A DNA stretch of 64,000 nt, taken from Erythrobacter sp. QSSC1-22B (lineage in GTDB: Bacteria > Pseudomonadota > Alphaproteobacteria > Sphingomonadales > Sphingomonadaceae). How positions within the stretch are numbered: the stretch's first letter is position 1; every line of letters starts with the position of its first letter. Both the position numbers and the translations under genes were made by a program. The notes under the pieces were generated by a model. That model did not search any database. It had not been told where the DNA came from and saw nothing but the letters and a program-made list of their open reading frames with translations. This document shows, piece after piece, positions 1 to 8,295 of this stretch. The stretch spans positions 372,001 through 436,000 of the forward strand of contig NZ_LZRP01000001.1 of NCBI RefSeq assembly GCF_001678665.1, given 5' to 3'.

Positions 1-22
1 TTGAGCGAAAGGAGAATTTCTC

Positions 23-427
23 ATGTCGATCAAGGAAATGATCAAGGACCACCCGCAGGTCGGTGGCGACTACAACGAGCAACTGGGCGAGGCGGTCAAG
101 CACACGATGTATGGTGCAGCGATCATGAACAGCTGTGCCGATGCCTGTCTTGCCGAACCAAACGCGGGGGAGCGTGCGCAATGCATTCGTCGCTGCCTCG
201 ACGCTTCGGATGCCTGCACCGCGTTCTACCGCATGGCCAGCCGTCGCACCGGGGGCAATGTCGCGGCGATCAAGGCGATGGGCGAGGCGGTACTGGTGGC
301 AGTCGAAGGCTGCCATGCAGAATGCTCGATGCACGAGGATGCACATTGCAAGCGCTGTGCAACGATGTGCGAAGAAGTGCGCGACGATGTACGCAAGGCG
401 CTCGATGCGATGATCGACGCCAAATGA
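23..427 (+). CDS. Four-helix-bundle copper-storage-like (Csp/DUF326) protein
   Basis: This 134-residue protein has ten cysteines (38, 42, 54, 58, 65, 97, 101, 109, 112, 116), mostly in CxxxC or CxxC spacing on predicted helices. That is the layout of the DUF326/Csp family, which packs Cu(I) inside a four-helix bundle. No signal or Tat peptide is visible, so a cytosolic Csp3-like role is more likely than an exported one. The ATG at 23 is preceded by AAAGGAG at about 8-14. It is convergent with the small membrane gene ending at 449, with a hairpin between them. Copper binding is inferred from family resemblance. Confidence 0.8.
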   Translation: MSIKEMIKDHPQVGGDYNEQLGEAVKHTMYGAAIMNSCADACLAEPNAGERAQCIRRCLDASDACTAFYRMASRRTGGNVAAIKAMGEAVLVAVEGCHAECSMHEDAHCKRCATMCEEVRDDVRKALDAMIDAK

Positions 428-436
428 ACCGGGCGC

Positions 437-466
437 CGCAGGGTCGATCTAGCTATCGGCCCTGCG
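437..466. terminator. Convergent-gene hairpin, possible bidirectional terminator
   Basis: CGCAGGGTCGAT (437-448) pairs with ATCGGCCCTGCG (455-466) over 12 positions, with one G-U wobble and a 6-nt loop. It sits between two convergent genes and overlaps the last codons of the minus-strand one. No T-run follows on either strand, so termination is plausible but not shown. Confidence 0.5.
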
Positions 467-649
467 CTTCGTCACGAGATTGTACAGAAGCCAGAACCCC
501 AGCGTAAAGGCGCTGAAATAGATGGCAAAGCGGATCGCGAGCTGATCGAAGCTGTCGCCGTCGTCGAAATATCGCCAAGTGCACATAACCACCGCAAACA
601 GCAGCCCTGAAATAGCTGCTCGCTGCAGGCTTACGGGCTTGTCGCTCAA
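449..649 (-). CDS. Small two-helix membrane protein
   Basis: The product is 66 residues if translation begins at a TTG (649-647). That codon overlaps the def stop TGA (648-646) in a TTGA arrangement, which suggests translational coupling. Two hydrophobic segments (about residues 11-23 and 41-57) flank a short polar loop, and the tail KRRADS is basic. Longer in-frame starts would run through def antisense to nothing useful and give low-complexity residues, so the short form is preferred. The function is unknown; it may be a small integral membrane protein co-transcribed with def. Confidence 0.6.
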   Translation of the reverse strand: MSDKPVSLQRAAISGLLFAVVMCTWRYFDDGDSFDQLAIRFAIYFSAFTLGFWLLYNLVTKRRADS

Positions 650-1212
650 GCGGCCTCGCGCAGCTTGCGCAGTTTCTTGAGCGCCATGTTGCGCTTGAGC
701 CGGCTGAGGTGGTCGATGAACAGGATCCCCTCGAGATGATCCATCTCGTGCTGAAGGCAGGTCGCCATCAGCCCGTCGAGGCTTTCCTCGTGCCACTGGC
801 CCTCGAGGTCCTGATAGCGCACGCGGCAATGCATCGGGCGATCGACATCGGCGTAGATTTCCGGAACCGAGAGGCAACCTTCCTGGTAGCTCTCGAGCTC
901 GTCGGCCGGGTCGAGGATTTCCGGGTTCACGAAGATCCGGGGTTCCATGCGGGTGGGCTGATGGGTGTGCTGGTGGCCGCCGTGGTTGCAGGCCTCGGGC
1001 TCGGCATCCTCGTCGTCGGGCTGGAGATCGATCACCAGCAGGCGCTTGGGCACCCCGACCTGGATCGCGGCCAGCCCGATCCCGGGCGCATCATACATCG
1101 TCTCGAACATGTCGGCGACGAGCTCTTTGAGCCCCTCGTCGAATTCGGTGACGGGTTCGGACACGAGTTTGAGCCGGGGATCGGGCACTTCGAGGATTTC
1201 ACGGATAGCCAT
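646..1212 (-). CDS. def: Peptide deformylase
   Basis: This 188-residue metalloenzyme removes the formyl group from the N-terminal Met of nascent proteins. All three signature motifs are present: GIGLAAIQ (44-51), EGCLS with ligand Cys113, and HEMDH (155-159) with two His ligands and the catalytic Glu. Between motifs 1 and 2 lies an acidic then His-rich insert (about 66-90, containing HGGHQHTH) that the typical short enzyme lacks. The ATG at 1212 is chosen because MAIREIL is the family's normal start; a TTG 36 bp upstream is in frame. Neither has a clear Shine-Dalgarno sequence. Confidence 0.96.
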   Translation of the reverse strand: MAIREILEVPDPRLKLVSEPVTEFDEGLKELVADMFETMYDAPGIGLAAIQVGVPKRLLVIDLQPDDEDAEPEACNHGGHQHTHQPTRMEPRIFVNPEILDPADELESYQEGCLSVPEIYADVDRPMHCRVRYQDLEGQWHEESLDGLMATCLQHEMDHLEGILFIDHLSRLKRNMALKKLRKLREAA

Positions 1213-1262
1213 AGGAGGCGATTTAGGATGCGATGGCCGTCTTCGCAAGTATCGCCAGCCGG

Positions 1263-1859
1263 TTAACCCACCGGCCGCCGCGCACGCAGCGCCTGTGCCA
1301 GCGTTCCTTCGTCGAGATAGTCGAGCTCGCCGCCCACCGGCAGGCCATGCGCCAGCTGGGTAATGCGGATCGAGAAGCTCTCCAGCCGTTCGGCGAGATA
1401 ATGCGCGGTGGTCTGGCCCTCGAGCGTGGCGTTCATCGCCAGCACCACCTCGTCCACCCCGCCCCGCTCGACCCGCGCCAGCAGGCCCGCAACATCGAGA
1501 TCCTCGGGTCGCACCCCGTCGAGCGCGGACAGCCGCCCGCCGAGCACGTGATAGGTCCCGGTGAACAGCTTAGCGCGGTCGAGCGCCCACAGGTCCGCGA
1601 CATCCTCGACCACGCAGATCGCCTTGGGATCGCGGCGCGGGTCGGCGCAGATGCCGCAGGGGTTGCTGGTGTCGACATTGCCGCAGATCTCGCATTCGAC
1701 CAGCGTCTCGCCGACCTGCGCCAGCGCCTCGATCAGTGCGGGCAGCGCGCTCTCGCGGCGTTTGACCAGCCACAGCACCACCCGGCGCGCGCTGCGCGGG
1801 CCAAGGCCGGGCAGCCGGGACAGCGCCGAAGCGAGGGTTTCGATCTCTTGCGATGCCAT
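1263..1859 (-). CDS. recR: Recombination mediator RecR
   Basis: This 198-residue protein acts with RecF/RecO to load RecA on gapped DNA. An N-terminal helix-hairpin-helix ([14 protein letters not shown], about 13-26) is followed by a Cys4 zinc finger (C56, C59, C68, C71), then a Toprim domain beginning at CVVEDVADL, and a C-terminal ATP-binding-like segment. Length and order match the family. It ends 50 bp from def on the same strand and could share a transcript with it. Divergent fmt begins at 1952; the 92-bp gap must hold both promoters. Confidence 0.97.
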   Translation of the reverse strand: MASQEIETLASALSRLPGLGPRSARRVVLWLVKRRESALPALIEALAQVGETLVECEICGNVDTSNPCGICADPRRDPKAICVVEDVADLWALDRAKLFTGTYHVLGGRLSALDGVRPEDLDVAGLLARVERGGVDEVVLAMNATLEGQTTAHYLAERLESFSIRITQLAHGLPVGGELDYLDEGTLAQALRARRPVG

Positions 1860-1951
1860 GGGGCGACAGATAGGGGCGCAAGCACAGAATTGAAAACCGA
1901 AACTCCTCCTTCGACCCGTGCTCGAAGATCAGCCCCCGCGGAAAGACCATC

Positions 1952-2869
1952 ATGCGCATCATCTTCATGGGAACGCCCGACTTCGCCGTACCGACGCTGC
2001 GCGCAATCCATAAGGCCGCGCATGAGGTGGTTGCGGTCTACACCCAGCCGCCCCGCCCGGCGGGCCGCGGCAAGCAGCTTCAGCCCTCGGCGGTGCAGAA
2101 CGAAGCGGAAGTGCTCGGGCTCGAGGTGCGCAGCCCCGCCTCGCTCAAATCGCCCGAGGAGCAGGCGCGTTTTGCCGCGCTCGAGGCCGATATCGCGGTG
2201 GTCGCCGCCTACGGGCTGATTCTGCCGCAGGCCATCCTCGACGCGCCCACCCATGGCTGCCTCAACGTCCACGCCTCGATCCTGCCACGCTGGCGCGGCG
2301 CGGCGCCGATCCACCGCGCAATCATGACGGGCGATCCCACCACCGGGGTGACGATCATGCAGATGGAGGCGGGGCTCGACACCGGGCCGATGCTGGCGAC
2401 CTTGCGCAAGCCGATCGAACGCCAGACGACGGGCGAGCTGACCGAGGAACTGGCCGAGCTGGGCGCACAGCTGATGGTCGGCACCTTGCGCGAACTGGCG
2501 AACCACCGCCCGGTGAAGCAGAACGATGCCGAGGCGACCTATGCCCCCAAGATCGACAAGTCCGAGGCGCGGATCGACTGGAACGAGGACGCGGAGACGA
2601 TCGAACGGAACATTCGCGCGCTGGCGCCCTTCCCCGGTGCCTGGTTCGAGCTCGAAGGCGAGCGGGTGAAGCTGCTGAGGGCCGAGATCGTCGAACTCGA
2701 GAACGAAACCAAGGCCAGCCCCGGACAGGCGCTCGACAACGATCTCGCCATTGCCTGCGGCAGCGGCGCGATTCGTCCGCTGCGGCTCCAGCGCGCGGGC
2801 AAGCCGGCGATGGATCGCGCCGAATTCCTGCGCGGACGCCTCGTCGCACAGGGGATGCAGCTCGCCTGA
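1952..2869 (+). CDS. fmt: Methionyl-tRNA formyltransferase
   Basis: The 305-residue enzyme transfers formyl from 10-formyl-tetrahydrofolate to Met-tRNAfMet. The N-terminal formyltransferase domain starts [14 protein letters not shown] and carries the catalytic set around N105, H107 (NVHASILP) and D143 (GLDTGPML). The C-terminal OB-like tRNA-binding domain fills about residues 205-305. It has full family length. It lies opposite def, its functional counterpart, separated by recR. truA starts 5 bp after the stop, so the two are almost certainly cotranscribed. Confidence 0.97.
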   Translation: MRIIFMGTPDFAVPTLRAIHKAAHEVVAVYTQPPRPAGRGKQLQPSAVQNEAEVLGLEVRSPASLKSPEEQARFAALEADIAVVAAYGLILPQAILDAPTHGCLNVHASILPRWRGAAPIHRAIMTGDPTTGVTIMQMEAGLDTGPMLATLRKPIERQTTGELTEELAELGAQLMVGTLRELANHRPVKQNDAEATYAPKIDKSEARIDWNEDAETIERNIRALAPFPGAWFELEGERVKLLRAEIVELENETKASPGQALDNDLAIACGSGAIRPLRLQRAGKPAMDRAEFLRGRLVAQGMQLA

Positions 2870-2874
2870 TCCCG

Positions 2875-3618
2875 ATGACCCGTTTCGCGCTCACCCTCGA
2901 ATTCGACGGCGGACCCTTTTTCGGATTCCAGCGGCAGAAGGACGGGCCCAGCATCCAGCGCTCGGTGGAGGCGGCGATCCACGGCGTGACCGGCGAGCGG
3001 GTCGCGCTGCACAGCGCGGGCCGGACCGACGCCGGGGTGCATGCCATCGCGATGCGCTGCCATTGCGATATCCCCACATCACTCGTCCCCTTCCGGCTGA
3101 TGGGAGCGATCAACGCGCATCTGCGCCCCGATCCGATCGCCGTGACGCGGTGCGAAGTGGTCCCCGACGACTGGCACGCGCGCTTTTCCTGCACCGGACG
3201 CCGCTATCTCTACCGCATCGTCAACCGCCGCGCCCCGCTGGCGCTGGATCGAGCCCGGGCCTGGCAGATCGTGCCCGAGGTGGATACCGAAGCCATGCAG
3301 CGCGCGGCGCAGCTGCTGGTCGGACAGCATGATTTCACCACCTTCCGCTCGGCGCATTGCCAGTCCAAGAGCCCGGTCAAGACGCTCGACCGGCTCGAGG
3401 TCGAGACTTCGGGCGAGGAAGTCCGCATCCACGCTGCAGCGCGCAGTTTCCTGCATCATCAGGTGCGTTCGATGGTTGGCTGTCTCGCGCTGGTCGGCAT
3501 GGGTCGGTGGAGCGAGGAAAGGCTTGCCAGCGCGCTCGCAGCGCGCGACCGCCAGCAACTGGGGTTGAATGCACCCCCCCATGGCCTCTACTTCATGGAA
3601 GCCATTTATCCCGATTAG
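2875..3618 (+). CDS. truA: tRNA pseudouridine(38-40) synthase TruA
   Basis: The 247-residue enzyme makes pseudouridine at positions 38-40 of the anticodon arm. The catalytic motif is [11 protein letters not shown] with Asp52. The N-terminal [19 protein letters not shown] and the C-terminal [11 protein letters not shown] are typical of TruA. It starts 5 bp after fmt in the same operon. After the stop comes a 16-bp tandem repeat that leads into the next gene. Confidence 0.97.
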   Translation: MTRFALTLEFDGGPFFGFQRQKDGPSIQRSVEAAIHGVTGERVALHSAGRTDAGVHAIAMRCHCDIPTSLVPFRLMGAINAHLRPDPIAVTRCEVVPDDWHARFSCTGRRYLYRIVNRRAPLALDRARAWQIVPEVDTEAMQRAAQLLVGQHDFTTFRSAHCQSKSPVKTLDRLEVETSGEEVRIHAAARSFLHHQVRSMVGCLALVGMGRWSEERLASALAARDRQQLGLNAPPHGLYFMEAIYPD

Positions 3619-3628
3619 GCCAATTCCC

Positions 3629-3682
3629 TACAGGCCAAAAATTCTACAGGCCAAAAATTCTACAGGCCAAAAATTCTACAGG
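3629..3682. repeat. 16-bp tandem repeat (3.4 copies)
   Basis: The unit TACAGGCCAAAAATTC occurs exactly at 3629-3644, 3645-3660 and 3661-3676, followed by TACAGG at 3677-3682. A degenerate half copy precedes it (AGGCCAATTCCC, from 3618). The last partial copy supplies the AGG of the ribosome binding site (AGGAGAGAG) for the gene at 3693. The array is AT-richer than its surroundings. Copy-number change would alter the truA-to-reductase spacing without altering either protein. Confidence 0.97.
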
Positions 3683-3692
3683 AGAGAGACCG

Positions 3693-4805
3693 ATGACCAC
3701 GACAGGCAAGCAGATCTTCACCACGCTCGCGAGCGACGGCACGCTGACCGTCGAAGTGGCCGAAAGCACCTTCCCCGACCCCAAGGGGAATCAGGTTCTG
3801 GTCAAAATGGAAGCCGCACCGATCAATCCCTCGGATCTCGCGCTGCTGACCGGCGCCGCGGATCTCGAAAACGCCGAATATTCCCCCGGCAAGCTCGTCG
3901 CGCGGATGCCCGAGCCGTTCAATTCGGGGGCCAAGGGCCGCCACGACAAGCGCCTGCCCGTCGGCAATGAAGGCGCGGGCACCGTGATCGCGACCGGCGA
4001 TGGCGAGATGGCCAAAGCGCTGATGGGCCAACGGGTCGCCTGCGTCCCCGGTACCGCCTTCTCCGAATACGCGATCGCCGAGGCGACGATGTGCCTGCCG
4101 CTGGGCGATATCTCCGCCGAGGACGGCGCCAGCGCCTTCGTCAACCCGATGACCGCGCTGGGCTTCGTCGAGACCGCCAGGGCCGAAGGGCACAAGGCGA
4201 TCGTCCACTCCGCCGCCGCATCCAATCTGGGCCAGATGCTCAACCGCATCTGCCAGGAAGACGGCATGCAACTGGTGAACATCGTCCGCAAGCGCGAGCA
4301 GGTCGAGTTGCTCAAGTCGCAGGGCGCGCAATATGTCGTCAATTCCTCCGACGAGGATTTCATGGCGCAGCTGCGCAGCGCGATCGACGCGACCGACGCC
4401 TACCTCGGCTTCGATCCGATCGGTGGCGGGAAGACGGTGGACCATTGCCTGAAAGCGATGGAACAGGTCGCGGTGTCCAAGATGACCGAGTTCAACCGCT
4501 ATGGTTCGAACCAAGCCAAGAAGATGTATATCTACGGACGGCTCGACATGGGACCCACGGTACTGACCCCGGCCTATGGTTTCGGCTTTACAGTGTCGGG
4601 CTGGCTGCTGACCCCGTTCCTGCAGCAGGCGGGAATGGAAACCGTGGTGCGGATGCGGCAGCGGGTGCTCGACAATCTCACCACCACCTTCGCCAGCAAG
4701 TACAAGCGCAAGGTCAATCTGGAAGAGATGCTGACCAAGAACGCGGTGCTCGACTATCGCGCCATGAAGACCGGCGAAAAATATCTGGTCGTGCCCAACA
4801 GCTAG
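3693..4805 (+). CDS. Medium-chain reductase/dehydrogenase (quinone oxidoreductase-like)
   Basis: This 370-residue MDR-superfamily protein has an N-terminal GroES-like domain (about 1-150, with VLVKMEAAPINPSDL) and a Rossmann NAD(P)-binding domain. The glycine-rich turn appears as AAASNLGQ rather than the usual AAxGGxG. Zinc ligands of alcohol dehydrogenases are not evident, so a zinc-free oxidoreductase acting on quinones or enoyl substrates is more likely. The ATG at 3693 follows AGGAGAGAG at good spacing; the same frame stays open upstream into truA but has no support. Substrate unknown. Confidence 0.8.
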   Translation: MTTTGKQIFTTLASDGTLTVEVAESTFPDPKGNQVLVKMEAAPINPSDLALLTGAADLENAEYSPGKLVARMPEPFNSGAKGRHDKRLPVGNEGAGTVIATGDGEMAKALMGQRVACVPGTAFSEYAIAEATMCLPLGDISAEDGASAFVNPMTALGFVETARAEGHKAIVHSAAASNLGQMLNRICQEDGMQLVNIVRKREQVELLKSQGAQYVVNSSDEDFMAQLRSAIDATDAYLGFDPIGGGKTVDHCLKAMEQVAVSKMTEFNRYGSNQAKKMYIYGRLDMGPTVLTPAYGFGFTVSGWLLTPFLQQAGMETVVRMRQRVLDNLTTTFASKYKRKVNLEEMLTKNAVLDYRAMKTGEKYLVVPNS

Positions 4806-4816
4806 GCCTGTTGCTG

Positions 4817-4844
4817 CCGGGTCCTCGCCGATGCGGGGACCCGG
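4817..4844. terminator. Hairpin between convergent genes
   Basis: CCGGGTCC (4817-4824) pairs with GGACCCGG (4837-4844) around a 12-nt loop. It fills the 59-bp gap between the reductase stop (4805) and the convergent asparaginase stop (4865), the usual place for a bidirectional terminator. No clear T-run. Confidence 0.5.
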
Positions 4845-4864
4845 TTGTCAGCGTCCCCCGGTTA

Positions 4865-5842
4865 TCAGCGTCCGTCGAAGGCGCGCTGGATCGCCGCGCG
4901 TTCGGTTTCGCCGCTGGCAATCAGCAATTGCAGCAATATCCGCGCTTTGGCCGGATTGAGCGCGCGCGAGGCGACGAAGCCGTTCGCAGCGTCATCGGGC
5001 TCGGCATCGACCAGCCCCTCGTCGGCGCGGCTGGCCCGGACGACCTGCAGGCCTTGGGCGCAGCGTCGCACCAGTTCGCGGCGCGCGGCTTCGGGCATAT
5101 TGCCCTCGCCCACACCGGCCACCACCACGCCGCGCGTATCGGGCCCGATGCAGCGCGCCACCGCCTCGCCGCACAGCCCGGAATAGGCGGCGACGATGAC
5201 GACCTCGGGCAGCGCATCCACCCAGCCGAACCGCGGTTCGCCGACGGCCCGCCACGGCGCGCCGAACCATTCGAGCGACGAAGGCGTGACCAGCCCGACC
5301 GATTCGCGCGGAAAACCGCGGAAGGCTTCGGTCCCGCGGGTGCGGACCTTGCGAACGTCGCGCCCGCCGAAGATGCGGTCGCCCATCACCACCAGCACCC
5401 CGCGCCCGGCGGCCTCGCCATCGCCCGCCACACGCATGGCGTTGGCGAAATTACGCAGGCCGTCATAGCCCACCGCATCGGCGGGCCGCATCGCGCCGAC
5501 CATCACCACCGGCTTGTGAACCGGCAGCGTCAGATCGAGCAGGAAGGCGGTTTCCTCCAGCGTGTCGGTACCATGGGTGATGACGATGCCTTGGCATTCG
5601 GGATCGCCCAGCGCCGCCAGCGTCGCGCGGTGGAGGTCGTTCCAGACCCCTTGGCCGATATCCGCCGAATCGATATTGGCGATCTGCTGCGCGGATAGCT
5701 CCGCCGACAGGCCCAGCCCCGCGACATTTTCGAGATAGTCCTCGATCGCGATCTGGCCGGCGCTGTAATCCTTGGCGGTCGCCGAGCCGGCGATCCCGGC
5801 AATCGTGCCGCCAGTGGCGAGTACGGTGAGCTTTACGGTCAT
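4865..5842 (-). CDS. Asparaginase
   Basis: The 325-residue enzyme hydrolyses asparagine to aspartate and ammonia. Both active-site motifs are intact: ATGGTIAG (nucleophile by alignment Thr13) and HGTDTLEET (Thr92-Asp93). No signal peptide precedes the first strand, MTVKLTVLATGGT, so a cytoplasmic enzyme is expected. The ATG at 5842 places the first beta strand at the N-terminus as in the family; the frame remains open further upstream across the tRNA but is not coding there. It is separated from tRNA-Val by 77 bp. Confidence 0.92.
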   Translation of the reverse strand: MTVKLTVLATGGTIAGIAGSATAKDYSAGQIAIEDYLENVAGLGLSAELSAQQIANIDSADIGQGVWNDLHRATLAALGDPECQGIVITHGTDTLEETAFLLDLTLPVHKPVVMVGAMRPADAVGYDGLRNFANAMRVAGDGEAAGRGVLVVMGDRIFGGRDVRKVRTRGTEAFRGFPRESVGLVTPSSLEWFGAPWRAVGEPRFGWVDALPEVVIVAAYSGLCGEAVARCIGPDTRGVVVAGVGEGNMPEAARRELVRRCAQGLQVVRASRADEGLVDAEPDDAANGFVASRALNPAKARILLQLLIASGETERAAIQRAFDGR

Positions 5843-5919
5843 CGCCGCCGCGCCTAGCGCCGCGACCGGCGCAACGGCAATTGATTTTGAATGATTGCGC
5901 GCTATGTGGACAGCCCGTG

Positions 5920-5995
5920 GGGCGCTTAGCTCAGTTGGTAGAGCATCTCGTTTACACCGAGAGGGTCGGCGGTTCGAGCCCGTCAGCGCCCACCA
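5920..5995 (+). tRNA. tRNA-Val (anticodon TAC)
   Basis: The acceptor stem GGGCGCT (5920-5926) pairs with AGCGCCC (5985-5991), and ACCA follows, so CCA is encoded. The D arm is GCTCAGTTGGTAGAGC. The anticodon stem CTCG/CGAG encloses loop TTTACAC, with TAC at 5953-5955. The T arm contains GGTTCGAGCC. Total 76 nt. Confidence 0.97.
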
Positions 5996-6024
5996 CGGAC
6001 ACCCCGAAGTTGCCTCCGGCGCCG

Positions 6025-6588
6025 CTATTGCGCGGCCAGCGCTTCGTCGATTGCGCCCCGGATTTCCGGGGCCGACCAGTCGAGTTCGCCCGCAACGCGC
6101 CATACCTCGCGGCCCGCGCCATCGTAGAGCACGGTGGTCGGCAGCGCCTGCGCCAGCGCCGTCGAGAGCTGGGTTTCGGGGTCGATCCAGGGTTCGAGAT
6201 GCTCGAGCCCGGTCTCGTCGAAGAAGGGCTTCACCTTCTCTGTCTGGAGGTCCTGACTGGCGGCGATCACCGTCAGTTCGTCGCCATAATCGCCCGCGAG
6301 ATCGTCGAGCAGCGGCATTTCCTTGACGCAAGGGGCGCACCAGGTGGCCCACAGGTTGAGCAGCACCGGCCCGCCCTGCAGCGCACCGAGATTGAGTACG
6401 CGCCCGTCGGGATCGACCAGATTGACCGCGGGCATCAGTTCGCCCGCCTGGCTGCGATCGATCTCGCCCGCCGCGAAGCTACCGGCGCTGGAGGTTTCTT
6501 GCGCCCCCTCGGGCGCTCCCCTATCGCAGCCGGCCAGGCCGAGACCGGCGATGAGGATGGTGGCAAGAGTGAGCGAGACGCGGGACAA
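6025..6588 (-). CDS. TlpA/ResA-like thioredoxin-fold lipoprotein
   Basis: A 187-residue predicted lipoprotein. The signal peptide has an LAGC lipobox with Cys21 as the acylation site, followed by a linker and a thioredoxin fold with WCAPC (Cys84, Cys87) and the cis-Pro region ALPTTVLYD. Family members reduce periplasmic disulfides, for example during cytochrome c maturation. The chosen TTG at 6588 puts the basic-hydrophobic signal exactly at the N-terminus; another TTG at 6600 and more distant ATGs would add residues before it. Its start overlaps or nearly abuts divergent argH, so promoters must lie inside coding sequence. Confidence 0.85.
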   Translation of the reverse strand: MSRVSLTLATILIAGLGLAGCDRGAPEGAQETSSAGSFAAGEIDRSQAGELMPAVNLVDPDGRVLNLGALQGGPVLLNLWATWCAPCVKEMPLLDDLAGDYGDELTVIAASQDLQTEKVKPFFDETGLEHLEPWIDPETQLSTALAQALPTTVLYDGAGREVWRVAGELDWSAPEIRGAIDEALAAQ

Positions 6589-7981
6589 GCAGGCTTCCAA
6601 TACGATGTGGGGAGGCAGGTTCGCCGAAGGACCTAGCGCGATCATGCGCGAAATCAACGCCTCGATCCCGTTCGACAAGGCGCTGTGGCGGCAGGACATC
6701 GCGGGCAGCCGCGCGCATGTCGCGATGCTGGCGGCGCAAGGTATCGTCAGCCCGGAGGACGCACGGGCGATCGACGAGGGCCTCCAGTCCATCGCCGCTG
6801 AATACGAGCGCGACGGGGTGCCCGAGGACTGGGACCTCGAAGACATCCACATGACCGTGGAATCGCGGCTGGCCGAGCTGGTCGGTCCGGTGGCGGGCCG
6901 GCTGCACACCGCGCGCAGCCGCAATGATCAGGTGGCGACCGATTTCAAACTCTGGATGCGCGAGGCGATGCTGCGCGCCGAGGCCGGAATCGAATCGCTC
7001 CAGCGGGCGCTGGTGATGCGCGCTGAGGAACATGCGGACACGATCATGCCCGGCTTCACCCACCTCCAGACCGCGCAGCCGGTGACGCTGGGGCATCATC
7101 TGCTGGCCTATTACGAGATGACGCGGCGCGACCGCAGCCGGTTTGCCGATGCGCGCGCGCGGATGGACGAATGCCCGCTGGGCAGCGCGGCGCTGGCCGG
7201 GACGGGGTTCCCGATCGACCGCGAGGCGACTGCCAAGGCGCTGGGTTTCGCGCGCCCCACCCGCAATAGCCTCGATGCCGTGTCCGACCGCGATTTCGCG
7301 ATGGATTACCTCGCTGCGGCGAGCCAGTGCGCGATCCATCTCTCGAGGCTGGCGGAGGAGCTGATCATCTGGGCGAGCCAGCCGTTCGGCTTCGTGCGGA
7401 TGCCCGACACGCTTTCTACCGGCAGCTCGATCATGCCGCAAAAGAAGAACCCCGACGCCGCCGAGCTGGTGCGCGGCCATGCCGGGCGGATCATCGGCTG
7501 CGCCACCGCGCTGATGGTGACGATGAAGGGTCTGCCGCTGGCCTATTCCAAGGACATGCAGGACGATAAGCCGCCGGTGTTCGAAGCCGCCGGCCTGCTC
7601 GACCTGTGCCTCGCCGCTGCCGCGGGGATGATCGCCGACAGCCGCTTCGAGGTCACGCGGATGCGACAGGCGGCGGAGCTCGGCTATGCCACCGCGACCG
7701 ATCTTGCCGACTGGCTGGTGCGCGAGGCCGATATTCCCTTCCGCGAGGCGCATCACATTACCGGCGCGGCGGTGCGGCTCGCGGAAAGCCGCGGGGTCGC
7801 GCTCGATGCGCTGTCGCTGGACGAGCTCACCGCTATCGACGCACGCATCGAACAGCGCGTTTTCGCCGCACTGTCCGTCGATGCCTCGGTCGCGGCGCGC
7901 GCCTCCTATGGCGGCACCGCGCCCGATCAGGTAAGGCAGCGCGTGGCCGAAGCGCGCAGCGAATTGGGAATCGACGAATGA
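6569..7981 (+). CDS. argH: Argininosuccinate lyase
   Basis: It cleaves argininosuccinate to arginine and fumarate, the last step of arginine synthesis. The signature [12 protein letters not shown] is present, as are the N-terminal [14 protein letters not shown] block and the substrate-binding SRNDQ segment. With the GTG start at 6569 it is 470 residues; this gives a short polar leader before MWGGRF as in many relatives. An ATG at 6605 would start directly at MWGGRF and would avoid the overlap with the divergent lipoprotein gene. The next gene overlaps its stop by ATGA. argG is elsewhere, at 51847. Confidence 0.95.
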   Translation: MSETRDKQASNTMWGGRFAEGPSAIMREINASIPFDKALWRQDIAGSRAHVAMLAAQGIVSPEDARAIDEGLQSIAAEYERDGVPEDWDLEDIHMTVESRLAELVGPVAGRLHTARSRNDQVATDFKLWMREAMLRAEAGIESLQRALVMRAEEHADTIMPGFTHLQTAQPVTLGHHLLAYYEMTRRDRSRFADARARMDECPLGSAALAGTGFPIDREATAKALGFARPTRNSLDAVSDRDFAMDYLAAASQCAIHLSRLAEELIIWASQPFGFVRMPDTLSTGSSIMPQKKNPDAAELVRGHAGRIIGCATALMVTMKGLPLAYSKDMQDDKPPVFEAAGLLDLCLAAAAGMIADSRFEVTRMRQAAELGYATATDLADWLVREADIPFREAHHITGAAVRLAESRGVALDALSLDELTAIDARIEQRVFAALSVDASVAARASYGGTAPDQVRQRVAEARSELGIDE

Positions 7982-8217
7982 CACGCACACTGATCGCGAT
8001 CGGCGCCCTGTTGGCGCTGACCGCCTGCGGACAACAGGCCGAGCTGGAGCCCGCGCCCGGAGCGACGCTGCCCGTCGCTCCCTATGGCAGCACGACCCCG
8101 CCCGATGCCGCAGAACTGCTCGAACTCGCGCCCCAGGCCGCGCCGGAACGCAGCGTCGAGTTGCGCCGCCGGTCGGAAGAGCGTCAGGACGATCCCTTCG
8201 ACCTGCCGCCCGAGTAG
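7978..8217 (+). CDS. Small lipoprotein, LptM-like
   Basis: This 79-residue predicted lipoprotein has a signal peptide ending LTACG (acylated Cys about 17) and a short Pro/Ala/Glu-rich mature part. It sits between argH and lysA and overlaps argH by 4 bp (ATGA). A small lipoprotein at this locus, starting CGxxxxLxxP after the lipobox, is common in proteobacteria. The Escherichia coli relative LptM helps mature the LPS translocon LptDE. Assignment to that family rests on position, size and the lipobox region only. Confidence 0.65.
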   Translation: MTRTLIAIGALLALTACGQQAELEPAPGATLPVAPYGSTTPPDAAELLELAPQAAPERSVELRRRSEERQDDPFDLPPE

Positions 8218-8295
8218 CTTGCTCCCGCTTAGCTTGGCAGCCGCAAAGCACAGATAACTCGACTTGCGCCCCGCATCGCGGCATGCGGCGCCGCG

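Noticed and set aside
4091-5698. 535-codon plus-strand frame
   Set aside because: It is the shadow of the reductase gene and of antisense asparaginase; the residues are low-complexity Arg/Ala/Gly and both real genes carry intact active-site motifs.
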